Shown piece by piece: positions 1-7,360 of a stretch of DNA of 35,574 nt. The position numbers and the translations under genes were made by a program. The stretch is from a virus. The stretch spans positions 1 to 35,574 of the IMG/VR virus record IMGVR_UViG_3300047562_002752; one strand, written 5' to 3'. The notes under the pieces were generated by a model that was not told the DNA's origin, ran no database searches, and saw only the letters and a list, made by a program, of their open reading frames with translations. The first letter of the stretch is position 1. Every line of letters begins with the position of its first letter.

Positions 1-2
1 CT

Positions 3-317
3 AGTGCTACTGCTGATAGAAAAGCAAAGCAAGAAGCATTGGCGAAGTCTTTGGCAGCAAGGTTAAATAAAGAAGAGGCAGCGAAGTTAAAACCAAAACC
101 AGCTAAACCACCATCGCAAAGTGGTGCTACTAGACCAGCAGCATCCTCTTCGTCATCATCATCAGCATCCTCATCAACTACTGCTGTTATTGCACCACCA
201 TCTCAAGGTGTAGGAGCAAAAACAGCAGCAGCAATGGGGTCTTTCGGTGATAATGTCCCCGCAGGAAAGACCAGTGCAATGGTGTTTGCCGACTTCTTAT
301 ATCCAGATTTAGTATAA
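3..317 (+). CDS. C-terminal part of a Ser-rich tail-associated protein (5' end outside window)
   Basis: The reading frame is open from the left edge of the window, so the true start lies upstream; an internal TTG at 39 is not needed. About 104 residues are visible. First comes a charged, Lys/Ala/Glu-rich segment that looks helical, then a Pro/Ser low-complexity linker with a long run of serines, then a short hydrophobic C-terminus ending FLYPDLV. The stop is 2 bp before the hub gene, so the two are probably co-transcribed and translationally coupled. In many myoviruses the gene before the hub is the tape measure or another baseplate hub component, but nothing visible here proves either. I do not recognise the family; the virion role is inferred from position only. 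Confidence 0.6.
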   Translation, partial: SATADRKAKQEALAKSLAARLNKEEAAKLKPKPAKPPSQSGATRPAASSSSSSSASSSTTAVIAPPSQGVGAKTAAAMGSFGDNVPAGKTSAMVFADFLYPDLV

Positions 318-319
318 CA

Positions 320-1726
320 ATGGCAGTAGAAAACGCAAGACAATTTGAAGTAGAATCTATTCTACTCGTGCCCATTCAAGGGAAGACGCTGGATATTACT
401 CAGCTGGTGTTGGAGTTTAGTATCTATGAAAGTATTAACAATCCATATGTCCTTGGTGAAATTGTTGTAGAAGATACTAGTGTCAACCTATTAGCAAACT
501 TACCAATCCAAGGTAGAGAGACAGTAATCATTAAGGCAAAGACTCCTACGTTTAGCGACACAACATATGAGTATGAGTTGTCTGTATCTGGTATCGATGC
601 TCGTGTTATCTCTGGCAGACAACAGGTTTACAAATTAAACTTAATGAGTTATATTGGGATGGTCAATGAGGGAGTTAGAATTGCTGGTATTTTAAAGGGG
701 ACGGGAGATAAGGTTGTCCAAGACATTCTTACAAATGTTTTGAAGACAGAGAAAACTCTTAGTAGTGAGCCTGCCAAGTTTGAGCAGAAGTGGTTGCCAA
801 GTTTGAAGAGACCATTTGATTTCATTTATCAACTAGCACCTATCACTATCTCTGGACAAGCAAAAGAAAGTATTGGCGGCACGTCAGAAGAAAGAGCAAC
901 GTCTGATGGTGAGGGAGTATCATCTCTCAAGACAGACAATTTACCTAAGATGTCTGGCAGTGCAGGATATGTTTTCTTTGAAACGCATGACGGTTATGTG
1001 TTTAAGTCACTCGACATGCTTGCAGATGATGGTGAGAAGTTTGGTGGTGATAAAGTAAAATATACTTATAACTATGGATATGTAAACACGGAAGGTAAAG
1101 CAGGCACAGAGCATCTAAACATCCTCGACTATACATTCTCAGATGAATTGAATATGCTCAAGCAATTACGCGAGGGATTATATTCAACAATGTGTATTTT
1201 CTTTGATGTCAATAGCATGTATTACGAAGAGAATATCTTCAAGATGACAGATACTTTTGATCAGATGGCACACTTAGGAAGTCAAGATAAAATTCCAGAG
1301 GGTCAGAAGATATTGTCAGAGCATTCAACCAGAGTCATGGCACAAATGATTAATAATGAAATGTTTCATGACACACCAGAGACATCTGGAAAGGATGATG
1401 CAGCATACAAGGACTACAATAGATATGCTATCGCACAATCAAACGCTAGGTATAAACTAGCTTCAAATCAAGAGCTAAATATTACAGTCCCACCTAACCT
1501 AACGATTAGAGCAGGTGATAAGTTGGAATTATTGTTTCCAAATATGACAACTGACGAAGATAGGAAGACAAACCCCTATGATGAAGAGCACAGTGGTAAC
1601 TATCTAATTAAAAATATTGGTTACAATTTTACCATGCGCGGTGCTCAACCAAAGACTGGCACCACTAACATTACTCTCATTAGAGATTCCTTTGGGAGAA
1701 AAAACACAGCTAGTAAGGTAAAGTAA
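320..1726 (+). CDS. Baseplate hub protein, T4 gp27-like
   Basis: A 468-residue protein that I read as the hub ring onto which the gp5-type spike docks. The N-terminal third (residues about 10-110) has the alternating beta pattern of a tail-tube-like hub domain, with ITQLVLEFSIYESI and YVLGEIVVED resembling the first beta-barrel of hub proteins. A C-terminal segment, LTIRAGDKLELLFPN followed by SGNYLIKNIGYNFT, resembles the second tube-like domain of the gp27 family. It is somewhat longer than T4 gp27 (about 390 residues); the extra length is a central Ser/Gly-rich insertion near residues 185-215. Position supports the call: the gp5-like OB-fold and spike genes follow directly. The match to T4 gp27 is architectural, not strong in sequence. 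Confidence 0.72.
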   Translation: MAVENARQFEVESILLVPIQGKTLDITQLVLEFSIYESINNPYVLGEIVVEDTSVNLLANLPIQGRETVIIKAKTPTFSDTTYEYELSVSGIDARVISGRQQVYKLNLMSYIGMVNEGVRIAGILKGTGDKVVQDILTNVLKTEKTLSSEPAKFEQKWLPSLKRPFDFIYQLAPITISGQAKESIGGTSEERATSDGEGVSSLKTDNLPKMSGSAGYVFFETHDGYVFKSLDMLADDGEKFGGDKVKYTYNYGYVNTEGKAGTEHLNILDYTFSDELNMLKQLREGLYSTMCIFFDVNSMYYEENIFKMTDTFDQMAHLGSQDKIPEGQKILSEHSTRVMAQMINNEMFHDTPETSGKDDAAYKDYNRYAIAQSNARYKLASNQELNITVPPNLTIRAGDKLELLFPNMTTDEDRKTNPYDEEHSGNYLIKNIGYNFTMRGAQPKTGTTNITLIRDSFGRKNTASKVK

Positions 1727-1727
1727 A

Positions 1728-1940
1728 ATGGAAAGTATTGAAAAGCATATTGAAGCAGACAAGCAAGAGCTTGAAAACCCTAACATCTCTGCACAACGTC
1801 GTCGCCATATTGAAGGTGAGTTGGAAGAGTTGGAAGCATATCGCGCCAACCATCCAGAAGATCATCATGACCCCACTCCACTTGAGTTGTATTGTGATAG
1901 CAATCCATCAGCACTTGAGTGTAAAGTATATGACGACTGA
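1728..1940 (+). CDS. CP12-like small protein
   Basis: A 70-residue acidic, helical peptide. Its C-terminus, LELYCDSNPSALECKVYDD, is an almost canonical CP12 tail: C56 and C65 are separated by eight residues as in cyanobacterial CP12, followed by the [KR]VYDD end. Upstream, ELEELEAY sits where the CP12 core AWDxVEEL motif lies, in degenerate form. The N-terminal cysteine pair of full-length CP12 is absent. CP12 is an intrinsically disordered redox switch that ties PRK and GAPDH into an inactive complex and so restrains the Calvin cycle; cyanophage cp12 genes are known. The gene starts 2 bp after the hub gene and ends 2 bp before the gp5-like gene, so it is embedded in the virion operon. A structural role cannot be excluded. 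Confidence 0.72.
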   Translation: MESIEKHIEADKQELENPNISAQRRRHIEGELEELEAYRANHPEDHHDPTPLELYCDSNPSALECKVYDD

Positions 1941-1942
1941 CT

Positions 1943-4873
1943 ATGGCATTTGAAAGTTACGGTGTTCGCTCGTCTAACTTTGTAGGTAAAGATGGTTTCC
2001 ACTGGTGGGTGGGACAGATTGAAAAGAAGGACGATAACAATAAAAATTCTAACAGATACAAAGTAAGAATCGTTGGTCACCATCTCGCTGATTGCGAGAG
2101 TCAGGGGACTGATGATTTACCATGGGCGAATACCGTAGCACCTACAACCGAATCATTCTCATCCGCAGGTGGTGCAACAACTAACCTGGAGTGGGGTGAT
2201 TGGGTCATTGGATTCTTTATGGATGCTGAGATGGCTCAGCAACCATTTATTCTTGGTAGTATTGGTGCAGTCAGAAATGCTAGAGGAGAATCTGACTCAG
2301 CAATCTCACAGTTTTTAAATGAAAATTCAGAAGGGTGTAGAGCATTCAAACAGTTTGCTCCTGGTCCAGTAGCAGGCACCCCCTATGTAGTAACACCACT
2401 CAACACAGCAGAGGTCCAAGCAGCTGCAGCGGGTCAGGTAGCACAGGCAGGAGCACCCGCAGGCACAGCAACCAATCCAGAAAAAGGTTTTGGTCAACCA
2501 CCACCAATCGCATACTTGAATTGTCCTGGCAGCGCAATGAATGAAGCTGCTGTCAAATGCACAATCATTTCTCAAGCAAGTTGCCCAACAGGTAAGACGG
2601 CATCGAAGCTTGAGATTGTATTGTCTGAAATGTTTAAGGCAATCTCAGAGTCTGGTGGACAAGTAGGAAGTTATCTTACTAGTAAGACCACAGGATATGT
2701 CCGTGAAGGTGAAGCATTCATCATGGGATATATCAATAAGATTATGGCAATCATCAACCAGAGTTTCTCATGGTTGAAAGGTAAGTTATATAATCTTGTT
2801 AAAGATGGTGTCCAACTACTTATCAATACTCTGCTCAGTTTAATTACTGACAAAGCAAAACCAAAGGATGCCAAACCACCTTACGACCCTAAGAATCCAG
2901 AGAAGATTCTTGATAAAATTCAAAAATTTTTAGAAGATACTCTAGCAAAGATTGGATGTAGTATCGAAGACATTTATGAAAGATTATTAGCATGGATTAC
3001 TGACTTTATTTTTGGTGCCCTTGATGACTTCTGGTCGAATGCTCTCTGTGGTATCGAGACTCTAGTTAATGGATTGCTAAGCGGAATTGAAAGTTTCTTG
3101 AGTGGTGCTATCAATGCTATTGTCGAGCCTTTACTTAGTATCTTAGAAGGTGTTGCAGCACCACTCAATGATATTTTCTCAACTATCTCTGAAATCATGG
3201 ACTTCCTGGGCATCTCTTGCTCTGGTCTTCCCGCTGAGTGTAAAGATGTTATTCAAGATTGTGGAGAAGGACCAAAGACAAAGGCAAAAGGATTGTCGGA
3301 TAAGCTAGATGATTTACTTGCTGCTATTGCTGCAGATACTAAACCATCACCTTCTATTGCTGCTTGTGATGACGCAAAGAGTCCTGTCACACCAGTAACA
3401 AACATTGCAATTACTGGTGGTGTATTTAAACCAACAACTACGGGGACTGCAACTATTTCTCCTATATCTACTGTGACTGCTACTGTTGGCACACCAACAT
3501 TAAGCATACTGATTGACCCGAAATCGGCTACGATTACTACGGGTGGGTCTCATACTTTCACTGTAGTTGCTGCGACATCAGACAACAGTGCTATCAGTTA
3601 TCAGTGGCAGAAATATAATTTCACTACAGCATCTTATGATACTATTGCTGGTGCCACATCAGATAGTCATACAGAAACGGTAGAGGGATTCTATCGTTGT
3701 GTAGTATCTTCCCCCAGCAGTTCAACTATTCCTGTCTCAGTAGACTCTGCAGATGCACAGTTAACAGTTAACCCTGCTCCTGCTGCACCACCTACTATTC
3801 CATCGAGCTATGGATATTCTGGTGGTGTTTCTCTTGGTATATCTTCAACGATTAATACAATCACTAATATCAATGGTTTAAATACTTTCTTTAATGGTAG
3901 TCCATCAGGAAATTCTGCAATACCATCTATCAGTATTGGTGGTAGTGCAAAATCATCATTTACTGCCGCCACGTTTACACCCATTGGGTCTAGTGGTATC
4001 ACATATAGTTTAACCGCTTCTCCAATTCTTGTCAACGCTGGTGGCACAGTTACACTAGAGTTGACTACAACTAATGTCCCTAATGGCACAGTATTAGATT
4101 TCTACATCTTTGCTCCTGAGTTAGCAGTATCAGATTTAATTTCCAAAACTCTATCGCATAAGTTTACAGTATCAAATAACAAAGCAAAGAAGATACTTAC
4201 ATTTGAAAACCCATTGAGTTTCAGCACAAAGATTCTAGTTTTTTCTGCTCTTAAGAATGGTGGTGCTGCTACACAGTTTGCAGTCCAAGGTAACGCACCA
4301 TTCCCTGCTCCAACACCAACACCTGTCACACCAACACCACCCATCGCTTGCAACCCTGTGGTGTCACCAACAGGAAAGGTCATTGACATCGCTATTTGTA
4401 AGCAAGGCAGTCCATATATTCAAGCACCAAAGATTTATATTCAAGGTAATGGTGCAGGGTATGGTGCTTCTGCAGTAGCAGACCTAGATAAAGATGGATT
4501 CCTCAAGAGAATCAGAGTTGTAAGACCTGGCAGAGGTTATCCTCCCAATCCACCAGAGAATCTAGACTGTATCATCTCAGGGTTTACTATTTTGAAACCT
4601 GGATTTGGATATGACCAACCACCAGCAGTATTTGTTGATGGAGACTTGGACGTTGCCGAAGCAGTGATAGAGAATGGTGTATTGATTCGTATTGATGTGA
4701 AGGATAAGGCAAGGACATACACAGAGTATCCTAGCGTAAAAATTATCCCCACATCTAGAGGTGTAGGTGCCATTGCACTCGCTAACGTTGCTTGCCTAGA
4801 TAAGCAAGACGTAAGAGATGTTGCAGAGGTGGTCGGACCAACACCAGTTGGCGAATACATCGACTGTCCGTAG
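1943..4873 (+). CDS. Baseplate hub OB-fold protein, T4 gp5-like, with Ig-like domain and GxGY repeats
   Basis: A 976-residue central spike-complex component. Residues about 18-112 match the gp5 OB-fold: the WWVGQIE start, RYKVRIVG, the DDLPWANTV segment, then GDWVIGFFMD and PFILGSIG, the order seen in T4 gp5. No lysozyme domain follows. Residues about 220-430 are a hydrophobic helical region with scattered cysteines, preceded by an Ala/Gly/Pro linker. Residues about 518-610 form an Ig-like domain (TFTVVAATS, SYQWQKY, GFYRCVVSS, AQLTVNP). Residues about 860-960 hold GxGY-type repeats (GAGYG, GRGYP, GFGYD) common in cyanophage tail proteins. The beta-helix that T4 carries at the gp5 C-terminus is in the next gene. 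The OB assignment is firm; the other domains are read from motifs. Confidence 0.82.
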   Translation: MAFESYGVRSSNFVGKDGFHWWVGQIEKKDDNNKNSNRYKVRIVGHHLADCESQGTDDLPWANTVAPTTESFSSAGGATTNLEWGDWVIGFFMDAEMAQQPFILGSIGAVRNARGESDSAISQFLNENSEGCRAFKQFAPGPVAGTPYVVTPLNTAEVQAAAAGQVAQAGAPAGTATNPEKGFGQPPPIAYLNCPGSAMNEAAVKCTIISQASCPTGKTASKLEIVLSEMFKAISESGGQVGSYLTSKTTGYVREGEAFIMGYINKIMAIINQSFSWLKGKLYNLVKDGVQLLINTLLSLITDKAKPKDAKPPYDPKNPEKILDKIQKFLEDTLAKIGCSIEDIYERLLAWITDFIFGALDDFWSNALCGIETLVNGLLSGIESFLSGAINAIVEPLLSILEGVAAPLNDIFSTISEIMDFLGISCSGLPAECKDVIQDCGEGPKTKAKGLSDKLDDLLAAIAADTKPSPSIAACDDAKSPVTPVTNIAITGGVFKPTTTGTATISPISTVTATVGTPTLSILIDPKSATITTGGSHTFTVVAATSDNSAISYQWQKYNFTTASYDTIAGATSDSHTETVEGFYRCVVSSPSSSTIPVSVDSADAQLTVNPAPAAPPTIPSSYGYSGGVSLGISSTINTITNINGLNTFFNGSPSGNSAIPSISIGGSAKSSFTAATFTPIGSSGITYSLTASPILVNAGGTVTLELTTTNVPNGTVLDFYIFAPELAVSDLISKTLSHKFTVSNNKAKKILTFENPLSFSTKILVFSALKNGGAATQFAVQGNAPFPAPTPTPVTPTPPIACNPVVSPTGKVIDIAICKQGSPYIQAPKIYIQGNGAGYGASAVADLDKDGFLKRIRVVRPGRGYPPNPPENLDCIISGFTILKPGFGYDQPPAVFVDGDLDVAEAVIENGVLIRIDVKDKARTYTEYPSVKIIPTSRGVGAIALANVACLDKQDVRDVAEVVGPTPVGEYIDCP

Positions 4874-4885
4874 GAGATTTAATAG

Positions 4886-6514
4886 ATGGCAAGCGATACA
4901 TATGCAGGCGTAAAATATGGAGACCCAAATGCCAATTTCTTTTCGGCAGCTGCTAATCTCCCACAAACTGATTGGTCTGATACCAAGGCATTATACCCTT
5001 TAGAGGGATGTCAAGTCAGTATTATTCCACCAGCATCTGACATTCAAATCAGGAAGAATGTAATCTCATATCGAGCAGAAAATGAGCAAGGCGATAGTAG
5101 CTTCGGCACCATATCAAGTAGCGGGTCTCACATTAGTGTAGATGAGAAGGGCACCGTCCAAATCAAAGCATCAAGTCCAGTCGCAGAAGATTTAACTTGT
5201 GGCAGGATTGAAGTCGAGTCTCAATCCAACATGAGAGTTAATGTTGGCACATCTCTTGCTATCAATGTCAATGCATCTGGTCAGCATGATGAAGAGGGTG
5301 ATGTTAGTAACTCAGAGTCACAATCAGTAGACAAGAAAAGATATCCAGCATTCTCTATCAATGTAAGTAATGGTGGATTAGATATTGAATGTGCTGATGG
5401 TGACATTTTCTTTAGTGGCAGAAACATTACTTTAAATGCAGCAGAAACTTTATCATTAAATGCTACCAGAGCAGTCAATATTCTATCAGGATATGAGCCA
5501 GCACAGGTAGCAACTGCTGCCCTAGGTGGACTATTTGGTTTTGAATTACCTGTATCAGGCGGTGGTGAGGTGGTCATCAAAGCAGGTAAGTTTACCAATG
5601 ATTCTACCACAATTGCAAACAATTCGTGTAAAACATCAGAGAAAACCTCAGCGTCTAAGATAACAGAAACTGGGTCACCGATGGGCACTACATCAGAAAG
5701 ACAATCTGGTGATAAAGTTATTGCTACATCTGGCAACGTCTGGATTCAGGCTGGTCAGAAGATGAGGATTGAAGCACAAGGCATGGTCACAAATCCAACT
5801 GGTCCTTCAACTCCACCAGTCTGGGGCGTCTCTCAGTTAGAACCATTGGTAATTTCTGTCAACAAAGATAATACACCAGTTGATAGAGCTATGCTTATCG
5901 AAGTTGATAATGGCGATTTTGTTGCATCTATTAAGAAAACTGGTGATGCTGCTATTACAACAGAGACAGGATTCTTAGGTCTATATGCTGGCAGAGGCGA
6001 TCAGAAGTCAACTTCTGCAACACCAGGAGACCTTATTCTTGAGTCAATTAAAGGAAGTGTCTTAGGCACAGCAAAACTCGATGCTAAATTTAAAGGCGTT
6101 ACAAGTGCTGAAATTGGTATCGGTGAGGAGGCGGCAAGCACAGACTTCCTTAAATTTGAGAGCGCAGCAAATAGTTTAACTACCACAAAGCCATTTACAA
6201 TTACTGGCACTGGGTCTTTAACTTCATCACTTACTGGCGATTTCAAGAGCACTATCACTGGTGCTATTACCAACACAGTTACTGGCACAACCACAAATAC
6301 ATATACAGGCGCTTATACGGTAACAAGGACAGGTGCTGTTACAGATACTATTACGGGTGCATTTACCCAGACAGTTTCTGGTATTTCAACCATGATTGGC
6401 ACAGGTGGGGCAAAAATTTCTGGTGGCACAGTTGATATCAAGGCTGATGGGGCAGTTAACATCACAGGTAGCACTGTCAAGGTGGACGGACCTTCAGGTA
6501 TTTACCTAAATTGA
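4886..6514 (+). CDS. Tail spike / needle protein with beta-helix C-terminus (gp5 C-terminal equivalent)
   Basis: A 542-residue protein beginning 12 bp after the gp5-like gene. Short valine/isoleucine-alternating strands run through it, for example ITLNAAETLSLNA and VNILSG, as in VgrG and gp5 triple-stranded beta-helices. Residues about 430-500 are a Thr/Gly-rich repeat of the form TGxxTxTxTGA with a period of about 8, consistent with a needle shaft. The end VNITGSTVKVDGPSGIYLN resembles the terminal strand of phage and type VI spikes. I infer that it trimerises under the OB-fold protein and pierces the host envelope. No catalytic motif was recognised. The stop at 6514 is followed by about 200 bp of regulatory sequence, so this closes the hub/spike gene string. 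Confidence 0.75.
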   Translation: MASDTYAGVKYGDPNANFFSAAANLPQTDWSDTKALYPLEGCQVSIIPPASDIQIRKNVISYRAENEQGDSSFGTISSSGSHISVDEKGTVQIKASSPVAEDLTCGRIEVESQSNMRVNVGTSLAINVNASGQHDEEGDVSNSESQSVDKKRYPAFSINVSNGGLDIECADGDIFFSGRNITLNAAETLSLNATRAVNILSGYEPAQVATAALGGLFGFELPVSGGGEVVIKAGKFTNDSTTIANNSCKTSEKTSASKITETGSPMGTTSERQSGDKVIATSGNVWIQAGQKMRIEAQGMVTNPTGPSTPPVWGVSQLEPLVISVNKDNTPVDRAMLIEVDNGDFVASIKKTGDAAITTETGFLGLYAGRGDQKSTSATPGDLILESIKGSVLGTAKLDAKFKGVTSAEIGIGEEAASTDFLKFESAANSLTTTKPFTITGTGSLTSSLTGDFKSTITGAITNTVTGTTTNTYTGAYTVTRTGAVTDTITGAFTQTVSGISTMIGTGGAKISGGTVDIKADGAVNITGSTVKVDGPSGIYLN

Positions 6515-6542
6515 AAATCGACCTTTGATTACCAAAATGGGC

Positions 6543-6586
6543 GCAAAAAAATCCCGCCAATTTTTTGCCTAAAAAGGTTTTTGGGC
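6543..6586 (+). terminator. A/T-rich hairpins after the spike gene (possible weak terminator)
   Basis: Two adjacent inverted repeats lie 29 bp after the spike stop. One pairs GCAAAAAA (6543-6550) with TTTTTTGC (6561-6568) over a 10-nt loop. The other pairs GCCTAAAA (6567-6574) with TTTTGGGC (6579-6586) over a 4-nt loop, with one G-U pair. They share two bases, so they would be alternatives. Neither is GC-rich, so termination would be weak. The position between a late structural operon and consensus promoters makes an operon boundary plausible. Confidence 0.35.
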
Positions 6587-6615
6587 TTGACAGGGGGTCC
6601 TGGCGGCAGTATAAT
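6587..6615 (+). promoter_or_regulatory. Consensus sigma70-type promoter P1
   Basis: TTGACA at 6587-6592 and TATAAT at 6610-6615 with exactly 17 bp between them, a perfect host-type promoter in the only long intergenic stretch of this part of the window. Transcription would start near 6622 and run into the small gene at 6719 and on to the tRNAs. Host RNA polymerase should read it without phage factors, which suggests early expression. Confidence 0.8.
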
Positions 6616-6664
6616 AACGATGTGCTCGGTTGAAGGGACGAGTCTTTTGAGTCTCATTAGAGGC

Positions 6665-6693
6665 TTGACAAGTCCCCCTCTGGGTGCTATTAT
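6665..6693 (+). promoter_or_regulatory. Second sigma70-type promoter P2, tandem to P1
   Basis: TTGACA at 6665-6670 and TATTAT at 6688-6693, again with a 17-bp spacer, 78 bp downstream of P1. The predicted start near 6700 leaves a leader of about 20 nt before the ATG at 6719. The sequence between P1 and P2 shows no convincing gene. Confidence 0.7.
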
Positions 6694-6718
6694 ACATACA
6701 TTCAAACAGACACACACC

Positions 6719-6946
6719 ATGCTTGATTACGGTAATGACGGACAAATCAAAGAAGTTGAGTCCGATGATGTACAAGAAGTTATTGATGATATTCTAGAAT
6801 TGTTTGAAAATCGTATGACACAACTTGAGGCAGAAGACCGCTACCGTGATATTCTTGCTATTTGTCAAGAATTTCATGAATGGGGAGTTGCTGAAGATGG
6901 TGATGAAATTGGTTACTTGTTTATGCCACGTTTAGCAGATGATTGA
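6719..6946 (+). CDS. Small acidic hypothetical protein
   Basis: A 75-residue, strongly acidic protein with a predicted helical middle (VQEVIDDILELFENRMTQLEAEDRYRDIL). The frame is open further upstream to 6581, but a start there would lie across both promoters; the ATG at 6719, about 20 nt after the expected P2 start, is the sensible choice. The stop overlaps the next gene by 8 bp. No family was recognised. The acidity and early-type promoters would fit a small host-interaction protein, but that is inference. Confidence 0.65.
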   Translation: MLDYGNDGQIKEVESDDVQEVIDDILELFENRMTQLEAEDRYRDILAICQEFHEWGVAEDGDEIGYLFMPRLADD

Positions 6947-7121
6947 CAGTAACACAAAAATCCTTGACATTATTACTGTTGACCTGTATAATAAAAAGGT
7001 AATCTTGAGAGGAGAAGACCAATCAGTGATTACCTTTAGATGCTGCTCTATCAATGAATTAATAGAATTGATAGAGCAGTGTAAAAAGATGTTAAAAACT
7101 GACAACGTTAGAGTTAGATAA
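6939..7121 (+). CDS. Small hypothetical protein overlapping the previous gene
   Basis: A 60-residue protein with a beta-strand-rich first half (ILDIITVDLYNKKVILRG) and a helical second half (INELIELIEQCKKML). The ATG overlaps the end of the preceding gene by 8 bp, which favours coupled translation. Its first 50 bp also contain a perfect promoter (see 6964-6992), so coding and regulatory roles may coexist. It stops 1 bp before the first tRNA. Function unknown. Confidence 0.55.
   Translation: MIDSNTKILDIITVDLYNKKVILRGEDQSVITFRCCSINELIELIEQCKKMLKTDNVRVR
6964..6992 (+). promoter_or_regulatory. Internal consensus promoter upstream of the tRNA cluster
   Basis: TTGACA at 6964-6969 and TATAAT at 6987-6992 with a 17-bp spacer, inside the small gene that starts at 6939. 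It lies about 130 bp before the first tRNA and points at it, so it may drive the tRNAs and downstream genes independently of P1/P2. Chance occurrence inside AT-rich coding sequence is possible, but the match to both boxes and the spacing is exact. Confidence 0.55.
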
Positions 7122-7122
7122 T

Positions 7123-7194
7123 GGGACTGTCGCCTATTGGTTAAGGCCCACTGCTTATAACGGTGTGAATCGGGTTCAATTCCCGACAGTCCTA
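7123..7194 (+). tRNA. tRNA-Ile(UAU)
   Basis: A full cloverleaf of 72 nt. The acceptor GGGACTG pairs with CAGTCCT (one G-U), the D-stem is GCCT/AGGC, the anticodon stem is CACTG/CGGTG (one G-U), the anticodon loop is CTTATAA and the T-stem is TCGGG/CCCGA with loop TTCAATT. The anticodon at 7156-7158 is TAT, which decodes AUA isoleucine. No CCA end is encoded. UAU anticodons are rare in bacteria, which usually read AUA with a modified CAU tRNA. Confidence 0.85.
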
Positions 7195-7198
7195 CCTT

Positions 7199-7270
7199 GG
7201 GAGATTAGCTCAGTGGTAGAGCAACGTGCTGATAACGCGGAGGTCGCTAGTTCAAATCTAGCATTTCCCA
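7199..7270 (+). tRNA. tRNA-Ile(GAU)
   Basis: A cloverleaf of 72 nt, 4 bp after the previous tRNA. The acceptor GGGAGAT pairs with ATTTCCC (one G-U), the D-stem is GCTC/GAGC, the anticodon loop is CTGATAA and the T-stem is GCTAG/CTAGC. The anticodon GAT at 7231-7233 reads AUC/AUU. The outer pair of the anticodon stem is an A-G mismatch (7224/7240), otherwise the fold is normal and resembles bacterial tRNA-Ile(GAU) around the anticodon. No encoded CCA. Confidence 0.88.
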
Positions 7271-7274
7271 CCTT

Positions 7275-7359
7275 GGGAGCATGGTGGAATCGGTAGACAC
7301 ACCAGACTTAAAATCTGTTGGGCATTACGCCCGTGGGAGTTCAAGTCTCCCTGCTCCTA
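7275..7359 (+). tRNA. tRNA-Leu(UAA)
   Basis: A class II tRNA of 85 nt with a long variable arm (a TTGGGC...GCCCG hairpin). The acceptor GGGAGCA pairs with TGCTCCT and the T-stem is GGGAG/CTCCC. The anticodon loop CTTAAAA gives TAA, reading UUA leucine, a codon favoured in AT-rich phage genes. It starts 4 bp after tRNA-Ile(GAU); the three were probably processed from one transcript. Confidence 0.9.
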
Positions 7360-7360
7360 T

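Noticed and set aside
1943-4873. Lysozyme domain expected from T4 gp5
   Set aside because: After the OB-fold I find no catalytic Glu motif or lysozyme-like sequence; the following region is a linker, hydrophobic helices, an Ig-like domain and GxGY repeats.
5281-5736. 151-residue minus-strand frame in the spike gene
   Set aside because: It is a shadow of the + strand beta-helix coding sequence; its composition mirrors the Thr/Ser-rich sense frame.
6581-6718. Upstream extension of the gene at 6719
   Set aside because: The extension would be coded across two tandem promoters and has no conserved-looking sequence; ATG 6719 follows the expected transcript start.
7099-7122. Promoter directly before the first tRNA (CTGACA and GATAAT)
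   Set aside because: The spacer is only about 12 bp; the consensus promoter at 6964 explains tRNA expression better.
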